64,000 bases of DNA from assembly GCA_031002005.1 (NCBI GenBank), contig CM061920.1:104777447-104841446 (forward strand), written 5' to 3'. Below the pieces are notes generated by a model. That model did not search any database. It was not told where the DNA came from and saw only the letters and a program-made list of their open reading frames with translations. Below, piece by piece: positions 1-10,745 of the stretch. Each line of letters begins with the position of its first letter. Position 1 is the first letter of the stretch. Source of the DNA: Vandiemenella viatica. Lineage: Eukaryota; Arthropoda; Insecta; Orthoptera; Morabidae. The position numbers were made by a program, and so were the translations under genes.

Positions 1-670
1 CAGTATTATAGGCTGCTGATCGGTCGTCGAACACAACTCCTGTTTTAAGTTTCTTTTGGAATCCAGTCTCAATACGGGCCACGAGTGTCAGAACCTGCTA
101 GGCGCAGCTACGCTTTGGCCTGAATCCAGCCTGCTCTCAAGCAGTTTATATGCTGTGCTGAGAAGCAAAACTGGTCTAACGTGTTCTGGTGCACATACTT
201 CCTTACCTGATTTTATAATGGTAATACCCCTAACTTTTTTAAAGGTAAGGGCAAATTTGAGGTTTGCAATATTTCACTGAAAATTGCAGGCAACCAGGTT
301 CTTGCTGTAGGGGCTGTATTAACGAGGAATTCTGGGTACAGGGCATCATGTCCAGCTAGCTTTGCGGAGTTTAGTGTATTTCAGTGAAACATCCAGTTCA
401 GACAAAGTGAAGGGGTTTGAATATTCTGCATTTGATTTAATGATCTTCTTGTTATTCACGAAGTTTACTTTTCAAGCTATTGTATCTCTATTGTCAGGCA
501 CATTAGATGTTCTTAGCAGGTGACTGGCTATGACATTGCAGGAGGCTCTCACTTTCGTAGCTTTCTGGTTGTAGTAGGCTCTATGGATAATCCCTCTACG
601 TTAAAGTTGCGCACCCGGATGGTGTTGCATAAGCCCTGAAGAGGGCTGTTTGTTTTAAAACTCATGTTTG
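1..670 (-). mobile_element. Decayed LINE (non-LTR retrotransposon) fragment cut by the window edge
   Basis: On the minus strand, short stretches in shifting frames read as non-LTR retrotransposon polyprotein. Near 640-600 there is an endonuclease-start-like piece (RVRNFNVEGLS). Near 420-360 is a pre-RT linker (FTLSELDVSLKYTKL), near 345-290 PEFLVNTAPTARTWL, near 240-200 RGITIIKSGKE, near 185-135 RPVLLLSTAYKLLE, and near 60-30 QKKLKTGVVF. These match the endonuclease start and the first blocks of the RT domain in Jockey-like arthropod LINEs. The spacing from endonuclease start to linker is only about 200 bp, so most of the endonuclease has been deleted. Several frameshifts and stops make it non-functional. 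The catalytic FADD region would lie beyond base 1. The upstream limit near 670 is approximate. Confidence 0.65.
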
Positions 671-2734
671 ACTCTTGTACGCCTCCTGCTGGAGTTAGCC
701 TAATTGCGACAGCCGGCAGTATTATTATTCTTTCACTGAATTGGCTCTCAAAGGTGTAATAACTGCACACGTGGAGGTCTCTCACATGCCCCCTTCTTAT
801 CGTGTTCACCGAACGCGTGCTGACTCATAGTCATTAGGCTGGTCTGTACTGTAATGTAATGGGTGACACTAAGCACATTGCAAAATGTAAATAAAAAAAA
901 ATACGCAAATAATAATGGGATGTACGGGCATCTACGAGAAGAGACGGAAGAGAAGTAATATGATTCGTCTCAAAGCAGGAGGATATGAGACTTCAATAGC
1001 GGAGCCCGGTGAAGGGAGCTGGCGGCTCATCGTGGGTTACAGCCGCTGGGGACCATTAAGAGGTTGTGTGCTGCGTGTGATCATTATTCATCCCGAGGAC
1101 AATATTCATAGTGCATTAAAACTGTAACTCTAACGTATTTACAATTAATCAATCACGAAATATACTTGTTTAAGTCAGTTATATCGTACAGGAATGAAAA
1201 TGAACGCTATAGAAGAAATCGTCTGCACATTGTTTTGAAGAAAGAACTTTATTTTTTATATGCTACATGTAATGAATAATAATTGTTATCTACCTCTCTA
1301 GGTGCTATGACAACACTACTACTATTTACTACTTATTAAATCTTTATTAATTAATATAAAAATAAAATTAAATAATTGGACAGAATAAAAATAAATCCAC
1401 AATAATTGTGCGCTTATGGATTTATTAAAAAGGTGGGGTTTTAGTTACATCCGCTATTACAGCAGTTCAATTTATAACAATCTATTTTTCTATTTGAATG
1501 TAGGTAAAAAAAATGTTTTCGTATTTCTATTAATCTTCCATTTTAAAGTGATCTAGTATTTATATATCTAACAGAGATTATTTCTTATAAGTTACAATAA
1601 AAGAAAACCTATCAAGTTTGATATGGTACTTAATGGGGTGTTTTGTGGAACGATGAAAAATGTTGTAGGTCCCAATCGGTTTACTTGAAAATTCATTCGG
1701 AAATAGTGTCTCATTACCTTTTTGTCTCAAATGAAGTAGAGCTTACGTAGTTGTAATTGACGTTGTAGTTAAAGATAGCAGCATTTTTTGATCTGGTTTA
1801 ATTCATGTTATTATAATAAAAAAGCTTCATTGTATCTGAAAAAATGAATACTGCCATTATATTTTTGATAAGATCTGGTCGAGTGGTAGCCGTGGTTTCA
1901 TTATTACAAAGTGCTAACGAGTTCTGTGGTCTGTTACTGCCTATTCCCGCTAGTAGTTGCTGGTTACAGTTATGAAAAGTATGAAAAGTGAAAACAGATT
2001 TTAGTATCAACAGATACGCAGCTATCTTAAAATTAACATGTTTTACCGAATCTGCTTCCTTGGTACCGTAGGCTATATTGCTATTATACAGTTTTCCATG
2101 GGAGTGCAGGTCCGGGTATAGTTTGCGCCTGTCATTTGCCTGAGATGTGGTGCCATTATGTGTGAGCCAAAGTTTACTGCACATTTTATCGAATGTGATT
2201 TAGTTCCATTCAAGTACCAGTTAATGTATGGAGGCGCGATTTAATAAGAGATTTTTTTATTGTTTACGGAGAATAAAAGCGTATATTTAGAAGGAAGAAA
2301 AAGGGATTAAATTGAATAACAACAAGTAACTATCGGCCGCATGATTTAGTGGCTGTGCCTGTTCAAGAATCAATGCGATAATTTTCTTAATTCAACACTG
2401 TGTTTAAAAATTAACCTCTACTAATTCTGCAAGTCAATAGTGGTAAAGGTTTTGCAAACATAATTCTGGAACTTACTGTATTTGTTATCCAGATACCACA
2501 CAGATTCTGTTCTTAAATTAGCAACTTTCGTCATATTATTTGAATCAAAAACAGATTTTATTCACCTTAATCACAGAAACAAGCTACTTTTTTTTAGAAA
2601 CGTGGAAGGTTTTAGTTATAAATATCTTCCTGGGCTTAGAAGACTTTACGCTCTTTCATTTCTTAATTATAATATTTGAAGATTAATGCACTTTGGTGAT
2701 ATCCTTTTAATTTATCTTTGCAGTTGTAAATATA
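671..2734. other. AT-rich sequence, nothing recognised
   Basis: No recognisable coding region, RNA gene or repeat end was seen. Open frames such as the 128-residue minus frame at 1798-2184 have no family motif and sit in AT-rich DNA, so they are treated as chance frames. Confidence 0.5.
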
Positions 2735-3217
2735 CAGGGTGTTTCAAAAATGACCGGTATATTTGAAAAATCAGTAAAAACTAAACGGGCAGCAATAGAA
2801 ATACACCGTTTGTTGCAATATGCTTGGAACAACAGTAAATTTTCAGGCTGACAAACTTTAGAAATTAGTTACAATTTTCAACAACAGATGGCGCTGCAGT
2901 CTGGAAAAATATAAAGTACTATTATTCTAAGGAATAAACCATTTTTCCACAGCAAACTTGCAATCTGTGAACAGCACACGCTTACAGCAGAAAGACGACT
3001 TACAGAATGGCGAACTCACAGACTGCGTTTACTTCTATATCTTTCAAATCGCCTGCAGCGCCATCTGTTGTTGAAAATTGTAACTAATTTAGAAAGTTTG
3101 TCTGCCTGAAAATTTACTGTTGTCCCAAGCATATTGCAACAAACGGTGTATTTCTATCGCTGTCCGTTTAATTTTTATTGATTTTTCAAATATACCGGTC
3201 ATTTATGAAACATCCGG
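2735..3217. mobile_element. Foldback MITE with ~165-bp terminal inverted repeats
   Basis: The left arm (2735-2900) begins CAGGGTGTTTCAAAAATGAC, and the right arm (about 3053-3217) is its inverted copy with few mismatches. Both arms contain the stretch AACAGATGGCGCTGCAG at their inner ends. The internal ~150 bp read on the minus strand contain ATG GTT TAT TCC TTA GAA followed by a stop, which could be the remnant of a transposase start codon region. The simplest reading is a non-autonomous deletion derivative of a cut-and-paste DNA transposon. The superfamily is not certain. A target-site duplication is not clear because the outer few bases of the two ends differ. Confidence 0.8.
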
Positions 3218-5509
3218 CAAGTAGTTTACAAACTATAGGCTGGATGTAGTGCCTAGTAAGTGAATCCAATTTCATTAATATCTTCTTGTTAAATGTAACA
3301 CAAGAGTCTAAAACTTAATTTTAAAATTAAAGCATATATTCTGATGGGAAGCGATTGCTCCTCCATTTGCTACCTCTTTACAGAAATCTTTAGGAAAGAA
3401 AATTTATCCTGAATCTGACTGGCAGAAGATGTGGAAGATAAATACTAGTAAAACTCATACATCTGTGAGTTACACTGAAATCTGATAAAGAAATTATAGT
3501 AAAAAATCTCTGTTAGTAAGTTATGTAATGTTGCCAAACACATCTGCCTTAGCAGCTTCCAGCCGCAGTGACGGGATAGTGAGTTTAACGAAATACTAAA
3601 GATAACTGTAGATTCAAAGCGTTGATGAACGTAGTACCATGATATTCTTTCATCCTTTTAATGCACACTTTAACTCCACATCATTAATTAGATTTAGCAT
3701 TTTCTATTTGTTGATCTATTTTCTCCGCAATCACACATAATTCATAATACGTTTTGGTGAATGCGTATTTTATTATAACTAACTTTGTTGTGTCATTTTC
3801 ATTCATATCTTTTTAATTACTGTACCTCGGAGTAAAAGATATTGCATCTCCAATGCTGAAATTTCTATGAAGTGAAATTATTTGATTACAATTTTTTTTT
3901 CTCTTTCCAAGCTCTCAAATGTTTTTGTATAGGGAATGAAATGGTGCACAGCGAGAGAACAAATAACAACAAGAAGACCACACTCTTGTTTTATGCACCA
4001 CGTTTTTGCTCCGAAGTTTTTATATATCTGTAGCACTATGAATAAACTGTTAAAAACGATCAGCGTGTTATAGCAGATGCAAGATACCCCTACAATACCT
4101 ACATTCCGTACGTCACAGCATGACAACCATTACCGGTTACATTTTATCTCCTTTACTTCAGGAGTTTAATCTTTTCATACCTATGAAAGAAAGTTATGAC
4201 CGTCCCTTTATTGTGTTCTGTAGCCAAGTTAAATGACTGTGACATTTTTATTGGCAATAGATATCATCTATCTGCAGACTTGAGAAGACTGTAGTAGGTT
4301 AAAACAGATGTGTACGTGGGAGTAAAGACATGGAGACATAAAAAAGACTGTAACATTCTAAATTTTTGTTTCTTGCAATTATCAGTGTATTATCTGAATT
4401 GCCATTTATCTCCATGTGCTTCAATTGTATTGTGGAGGAGGACAAGTAAAGAAGAACATGATGAAAGTAATACCCATGGAAAACTGAATTTAGCGAACAA
4501 AAGCAAGTTTGTTTACTATTTAGGTAAAGCCGAGATGGCTCCCTTATTAACACGAAAGTATTAATTTACCCAAAAAGCTCATCATCACTGTTTCGAACGA
4601 AACAAATGGAACATCAGTTTAGAAGGTACTGAAAGGAAACCAAAATCATTAGTACTAATAAAAGGTTAAGCTTGGTCATTACGTCAACGCGTCCGTTATG
4701 CTGAGGTCACGCCCCGCACTAACTACAGCCAGATATAATGCGCGCTACTCAATAACAGCTTTATTTAGAGAAGCAACTGCGAAGAAATTATGACTGAAAG
4801 GAGGGTATGTATTTCTTTAAATTAACATATTAATTAATAGTTGCTCTTTGTTAATTTTTATTTGTTCTATATAGATGTATTCGTTATTCGCTGTTGTAGG
4901 AAGCTAAGAAATATGGGATCGCGTTTGTATTGCGATGCACTAATGTATTGATAAGCGTGTGATGGAAGCTTTCATTTTATAGTAGAAATATTAGAATTAG
5001 TCGTTACAGTAAGAGAAGGATTTATTAAAGTTTTAAAAAATAAGTTAAATTGCTTTTATCTGTGCCATGTTATTGAAATTATCACTTTATAACTTCCTTT
5101 GCTTTCAAGGAGGTCATATTATTGAGATAATTATTTCAGATTGTGTTTAGGATGTAATGCAGCCTGGACCAGGATAACAACGGAAACTTTGTGTTGCAGC
5201 GTAAGGCACGACAAGCTGCATTGAGCGTTATTTTATAGGAAGTGTATTCAGTTAAGCACCTGCGAATAAATGACTTGGCAGTACTCTCCGTCAGTTTTCA
5301 CGGACTAAGAGGCTGTTTTTTATATATTCTAGAGGACTTCAAACATAATGCTTTCTAAAATTCCATCACACCTCATTTTATTGTTACCTGCCAGTGCCTT
5401 GGCCACAACCATAAACTTTAGGATTCTACTTACGATCATTCGTGGAATTTGTGGAAAAGATAATTGTTAATAGCGTTGCAATCACTTCGAAACAGTAATC
5501 CACTGTTTC
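3218..5509. other. AT-rich sequence, nothing recognised
   Basis: No supported gene or repeat. Overlapping 84-residue frames on both strands at about 4299-4564 show no motif and look like chance. Around 4675-4750 there is a short GC-richer patch without recognisable content. Confidence 0.45.
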
Positions 5510-5518
5510 ACTAGACGT

Positions 5519-5730
5519 CGCCTCCGGCCTCGCATTGGGGAGGACGCCAGTTCGAATCCCCGTCCGGGTATCCAGATTTGTGTTTTCCATGGTTTCTCCA
5601 AATCACTCCAGGCGAATGCCGGGATGCTACCTGCATAAGGTCATGGCCGACTTCCTTCCCGTTCCGAGTCCCCCAATCCCATCCGGCCTCTAATGACCTC
5701 GACATCGACGAGGCGTAAAGCCATAAAAAA
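5519..5730 (+). mobile_element. tRNA-derived SINE (family A), 5'-truncated, with 9-bp target duplication
   Basis: The element starts inside the tRNA-like head and keeps the Pol III B-box-like sequence GTTCGAATCCCC. It continues through the family body (GGTTTCTCCAAATCACTCC, GCCGGGATGC, ACCTCGACATCGACGAGGCG) and ends in a short A-run. It is bounded by a perfect direct repeat ACTAGACGT at 5510-5518 and 5731-5739, the mark of target-primed reverse transcription. Family A recurs at least seven more times in this window. Length is about 212 bp against about 260 bp for the full-length copy at 15863-16122. Confidence 0.88.
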
Positions 5731-5739
5731 ACTAGACGT

Positions 5740-6097
5740 AGTTTCCCTATTATTAGTTTGTCTTGTTTCTTCATTCTACTAGTATTAAGTTTGTACCATT
5801 TACTTCTTTAACTTCCACTAGCATTAGTTTATACCATTAAATTATTAACTAGTTAAGAACGAATACTATTAAGATTTTAGTTAGTATTTTACTCATAAAT
5901 ATTATTAAGATGATTTTTTGTTAGTATTGCTCTTGAACCTAAATTATGCCAAATGTTATATAAGTGTTGTATATTGTTAGTTTGTGTAAGGTGTATATTA
6001 TTTATTGTAAACACCTGGTATGATGTAAGAGAGGGCTTGACAGCCCTAATCTTGCCAGGCTAAATAAACCTTTAAATAAATAAATAAATAAATAAAT
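5740..6097 (+). mobile_element. LINE 3' untranslated end with (AAAT)n tail
   Basis: This block is clearly similar to the minus-strand 3' end at 40794-41150, for example in CTAGTATTAAGTTTGTACCA, AACACCTGGTATGATGTAAG and GGCTTGACAGCCCTAATCTT. There the block lies directly downstream of an RT C-terminus, which identifies it as the 3' UTR of a non-LTR retrotransposon. Only non-coding sequence remains here. It ends in TTTAAATAAATAAATAAATA, a simple-repeat tail of the kind several LINE clades carry instead of poly(A). The copy appears 5'-truncated at or near the SINE insertion at 5519-5730. Confidence 0.75.
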
Positions 6098-8640
6098 GTT
6101 TATACCAACCCATGCACTCGCATAAATATTTGTGTAATTCAGGTGGATGTGTGTGTATTGGTTTACTTACATAATAAAACCTTTATTAAGGTTTTGATTA
6201 AGGTAGTTGGATGAGATAGCGTGGTGGAGAAGTTGGTCAAAGTTGATCTGCATATTATCGGTAATAGTGTGATTAGTGGGAAGGTAGGTATGTAGTATAG
6301 GGAAACGGAGTAATTTAGATGCAAATTATGATGCTAAGGAGTGGCAAAGGAAACTTGCGGTTCTACAAACTTTCAACTGTAATCCCTCAGGTTCTGTCAA
6401 TACATTTACCTGCCTCCCACTGAATTAACTATAACTCAAGATAATTTAGCATTCATGCTCCATTTGGTTCAAATGACATTTTCTTGTAGTTGACAGATCT
6501 CTTTGCTTCTTTAATCATTCTAATGTGAAAACAGGGTCAATTATGGTACCATTTTGTTGGTATATTCACGGATATTATTATCTTGTCTTTTAGCATTCAC
6601 AGTTCTATACGTCTTAACAGGTCGATCACAGAACACGAAGCTACTTTTATTTTTTATTACGAGTTTTATATCTCTGCGATATCGAAATCATTACAGCTGC
6701 CAGAAGATTATATATATCTAACAAAACGTCTCTCTGTTAAACGAGTAATAGTTTGTTATTTATCGAGAACAAGGTCAGGGTTTAGTGTGAATTTTCATAA
6801 GCTACGTGAAGTAGCTATTTTGGATTCAATTTTGCTCAAATAAATCCATACAACCCAGGGGTGTAAACGCTTCTAGGCCTACATTACTGAAGATATACAT
6901 CAAAGCGAAAAATGAAAGATGTATGTTCCACAAAACGTATTTTAGCGTAAATGTCTATCATTTCTATCATTAGCAGGTAACCAACAAAAATCTTTACACC
7001 CTACAGCTGACCACTAATTGGTTTCACACCGAGAACCTGGTCTCGCTCCCATCAAGTTTTGGTTTTGAGTTGTACGTAACTTACCCAATTTTGTTTTAGC
7101 TTAAGGATATCACGGGTGATAGAATAGATACTTCCGAATATCGAGCTTAAACAGCTGAAGTAAGTCGACAGAAAGTTGTAATAAAGGATTTTTTGCCGTA
7201 GACTGTGTAGCTATTAGTGATATTTCAGCTCAGTGTAACCAGTCACAAAAACCCCTGAAAAAGGACGGTCAAAATGCTTATTTGAACGAATTCGGTGGAA
7301 GCTCGATGAATATTTGCAGTGGAGCAATTACGAGCCTCGGAAAGGTGACAACACTGTAATAGAATAATAAATTTTAAAGCAATATGCATGCTAGAATGGC
7401 TAACAAAAATTGCATGCAAAGTACAGAAACTAGCAAACTTAGTTAATATTACATGACAGTGATTTTGTTGCAAATTTTTTGGTTTACTTCTATTAAATTA
7501 TTACTGTGGCTATTGATTGTACTGCAGGCAATAAGCACTATCTAAAATAATTAACAAGTCCGAATAGCGAAAATGACGTTACGGTATAATCTTTTTTTAG
7601 CGTAACACGAGTATGTAAGAAAACCAGTACGGCATATGTGTGTATCTGGAAGATAGCTTATAATTTTTAATTACAAAAAATAGGATTCAGAAATTGGTAA
7701 AAATTACAAATGAAAGTTAAGAGCTAGTTTTGAGCGTACTTAAACTTTGGTTATGAAAATAATCAGATAATAGCTATTATTAAATTACATAGCACAGTGC
7801 GGACATTAAACTACTCTGTGGTATAGTTGATAAGCACATAACATGAATGTAACCAAAAATTATCTGACAGTTACTTATATTTCAGGGGGGCTATTGGGAA
7901 CTGGTCTACCAGCATAGATTCCAGTCATTTTCCACTTTATCATACTACTATGAAAGCATATGTGCTAGGACTAACAGGATAATGCTGTTGCTATAGTTAC
8001 TAATTAAATACTGTAGTTTTTTATATATGTGTAGCATGGGCAATTACATGGAAGTTTTTTTAAAAATTAAACTCAATGTTATTGATTCTGTGTTCTTTGC
8101 GTTACAGTCTTCTCTAGTAGTCGTTACTTTTTTTTTCTCTATAGTTCATAAGAAAACCAAAAAAATAAATTGTAAATTGATTTTTTTTACGTGACTGTAC
8201 CATTTTTGGATATCCCTAAATGGTGTACCATAGATGTTTTATTTATTTAGAAATAAACCTACTACGTAAATAATAAAATAGCATGAACTACATTCACATG
8301 TAACAAGTATAAACAGACATATTACAGGCACATAATTTTTCAGGATGTTGTCATAGTGATACGAATGTATCCTTAAATTATTCAGCTGGTACAGTTGATA
8401 CTGACAACTATATTCCAGTTGAAAATATTAAAGCAGTGCAAAGAAAATGACAAGATCACATGCTGGCAAAATGAATTGTTTCTTGTTTATTTAAAAACTT
8501 TTGTTGAATTATTTTGAATAAAGCATCTTATGTTTATAAATTGCATAAAATTATCCATTTTTGTAGCTTTTGCTTCATTCTATTCTGGTTGTCTTGGATA
8601 TTTGAGAACGCCCGTTTTTCAGTCATCAGCAGTTTAATGC
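6098..8640. other. AT-rich sequence, nothing recognised
   Basis: No motif-bearing frame, RNA gene or repeat end was identified. Open frames at 6583-6843 and 7243-7473 have no recognisable similarity. Confidence 0.45.
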
Positions 8641-8960
8641 GGCATATGTTTTGGAGCTCTTTTCACGCGGCCGTATAAGTCGAAGCGATAAGGCGGGAAG
8701 TCGTTAAGCAGCGTGTCGGATCATTATTGTCGACGTGCGCCTGGAGACCTTTGTGAGCAGGTCGCGAGGCGGAACCGGAAAGACTTCCAGAGTGGAGAGG
8801 GTGGGGGGTGCTTGTCAGAGCTGTGCCGTGCATTTTCGCCGACGGTTTCTGAGGAAATCGCAACGCAGCAAAAGAGATGTTCACCTCGAGCGATGCCAGC
8901 AGAATTCGTCTTGTATTCCTTCTGGGGGATAACATCCGGGAGTACAATAAAAGACATGAT
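8641..8960. other. GC- and CpG-richer island of unknown role
   Basis: This patch (for example CGCGGCCGTATAAGTCGAAG and GGTCGCGAGGCGGAACCGG) is markedly richer in G, C and CpG than the flanks and ends near an AATAAA at about 8946. Short frames are open in several phases on both strands, as expected from base composition alone. None has a known motif. It may be host regulatory sequence, a first exon, or an old LTR; I cannot tell which. Confidence 0.35.
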
Positions 8961-9660
8961 ATAGCTCGATCATTTGACATTCGGAGCCTTCGTTTAGCTA
9001 TCAAACTATAGTCTAACACTGAAAACTTGAATCTAATTTAAAGTTTGGACCAGCATAGGATGAAATATACAACTTATGTGATAGGTATATGATATCTCGT
9101 TGATGTTACATCTGGTTATTACGGATTTAGGGTAATTTCTGTTTCTTTTAAAAGTAATAGAGGGAATATCTAATACAGGAATCATTATTGTTTGATTTTT
9201 GAGTATAATGAGAAATTAATAGAAATATTTGCTATTTAAGACTGAATACTAATATTTCTTGTATTTGGCTGACTCTAGGGCATATGAGATATCTACAATG
9301 CCACTACTAGAATAAGCACGTACTGAAGGCATTGATAATATCTGCTGCCAATGCTGTGAAACAGTGCGGCATGCTGAGTGATATGGCGTCAGATGCAGCG
9401 ATGCCGGACGATGCTCGGGCGTTAAGCGGCTACAATCACAGGGCCCCTGTGCTGTCTACAGAATTATGGATATCGTAGCATCATCAAGTCTGCATCGGGG
9501 GACCGGTGACTCGCCTAGGGATCTAAGCGTGTTGGAACCTGTTGCTTTCATTGTCATCAGGACAATTAATTCTAACCCACCTTTTCGTCATACGTATCCG
9601 TGGTCACGTGATCAGATTGGAATTCTTCCCCACATTATTCTGTGTGTAGCCAATTATTTA
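8961..9660. other. Unassigned sequence
   Basis: Nothing recognised. The plus-strand frame at 9466-9729 runs into the mitochondrial insertion at 9661, and its C-terminal residues are simply the standard-code reading of mitochondrial sequence. Confidence 0.45.
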
Positions 9661-9861
9661 AATCAGAATATTAGATTTTTTATTAGTTTTCGTTTAATTT
9701 TAAATGATTTGGTTGTTTTTATTGTGTGAGATATGTTTAGATTGAATAGATCTCCTGTAGTTATGACTTTATTGATTGATTGAATGTCAATAACTTTTAT
9801 GTCTTCAGTTTTGTTTAATTCTTCTTTAGTTATTTACTATAGATTTGATTACATACATGGT
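9661..9861 (+). pseudogene. nad5: NUMT: nuclear copy of mitochondrial nad5 (N-terminal part)
   Basis: Read with the invertebrate mitochondrial code from 9661, the segment is one uninterrupted frame giving DMFSLNSSPVVMTLLIDWMS and then SSLVIYYSFDYMHG. This is the conserved N-terminal region of NADH dehydrogenase subunit 5 of respiratory complex I. With the standard code it is interrupted, because TGA at 9727-9729 and 9781-9783 must read as Trp, ATA at 9790-9792 as Met, and AGA at 9673, 9739, 9748 and 9841 as Ser. Those assignments are specific to invertebrate mitochondria, so this is transferred mitochondrial DNA. In the nucleus it cannot make the protein. Similarity fades beyond about 9861, and the 5' limit could be slightly before 9661. 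The unbroken mitochondrial frame suggests a fairly recent transfer or chance survival of a short piece. Confidence 0.88.
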
Positions 9862-10179
9862 GAGAAGTAGGTTTTTGGCGAGGAGTCCATTTCTCTGCAT
9901 CGCTTCTAAAAGATAGCTCGCGTTTGCAGTGGCTGGTAAGCAACAAGTGCTTGTTCAAACAGTCAACTAGATGCGCCTTAGAATGAGGCGTAAAGCGTCG
10001 TATTATAGTATACCATTACCCTAAGTTCCACATATGCTTCCATCATTATTGCCAACTGTTGTGACAGGGCTGTGATTGCAGTGCAATGCCAATGATTTCC
10101 CATGGCTGAATAATTTCCCTAGTTGCTTTCCAATGTTTCTGGATACTTTATAGACAATTGAATCGGAACCAGTCCACAG
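9862..10179. other. Unassigned sequence between NUMT and SINE
   Basis: Nothing recognised. The sequence does not continue as mitochondrial nad5 in any frame I could follow. Confidence 0.4.
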
Positions 10180-10372
10180 TTTTTTCTCTTTTCCGCATTC
10201 GGGTGGACACGGGTTCACAGTCCGTACAGACATTCAGATTTCGGTTTTACATGGTATACTGAAATCGGTTCAGGTGAATGCTATGTCCGAATTCCTTTTC
10301 CGTTCCTATCCCCCTGTCTTTTACCGCCTCTAATTACCTGTGCGTCGACAAAACGGAGAGCCATAAAGATTA
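10180..10372 (+). mobile_element. tRNA-derived SINE (family A), diverged
   Basis: Recognisable family A order: CCGCATTCGGGTGGACACGG, then CATTCAGATTTCGGTTTTAC, GGTTCAGGTGAATGC, CCGCCTCTAATTACCTG and GCGTCGAC, with AGCCATAAAGATTAAAAAT at the tail. It differs at many positions from the copies at 5519 and 20856, and the B-box is degraded, so it is an older insertion. Ends are approximate. Confidence 0.75.
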
Positions 10373-10555
10373 AAAATATTAAAGAAATGAAAATCCTTCA
10401 ACTTTATTTTAATTTTCCTTGGTTGAATATTTGTCAATCCTATTGCGTCAATGAATGCGGAAAATGTTGCATCTATCACAAAGGTTTTTTTTTTCTTTTT
10501 TAAATGGCTTTCGGCAGCTGAGGCCATACAGCCAGCTCAATGTGATTATTATAGC

Positions 10556-10745
10556 TTCCAGTGAATCAATCGTCATCCAGTGTTTATATATTGTATCTTC
10601 TTAGTATGGACGCCACAGGACGGACATAATATTCACACAGACACGGACATTCAACACTTCAACATCCATGCCCGCGGCCGGATTCGAACCGGTGACCTTC
10701 GGCACGCGGAGCTAGTACTGTAGCCCTTACGCTACCGAGGCCGGC
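10556..10745 (-). mobile_element. tRNA-derived SINE (family C)
   Basis: The minus strand starts GCCGGCCTCGGTAGCGTAAG and carries a T-arm-like sequence with a perfect 4-bp stem (CCGG TTCGAAT CCGG) at 10675-10692, which is also a consensus Pol III B-box. The anticodon region is not a convincing functional tRNA, and the acceptor ends do not pair. The head is followed by a non-tRNA body (ATGTTGAAGTGTTGAATGTC, ATTATGTCCGTCCTGTGGCG). This is therefore a SINE rather than a tRNA gene. Only one copy is seen in the window, so the body boundary is uncertain. Confidence 0.7.

Noticed and set aside
1798..2184. 128-residue minus-strand frame
   Set aside because: AT-rich, no motif, no supporting context.
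8663..9019. 118-residue minus-strand frame
   Set aside because: Overlaps equally open frames on the other strand; no recognisable domain.
10668..10745. Possible tRNA gene on the minus strand
   Set aside because: The T-arm is perfect, but the acceptor ends do not pair and a SINE-like body follows directly.
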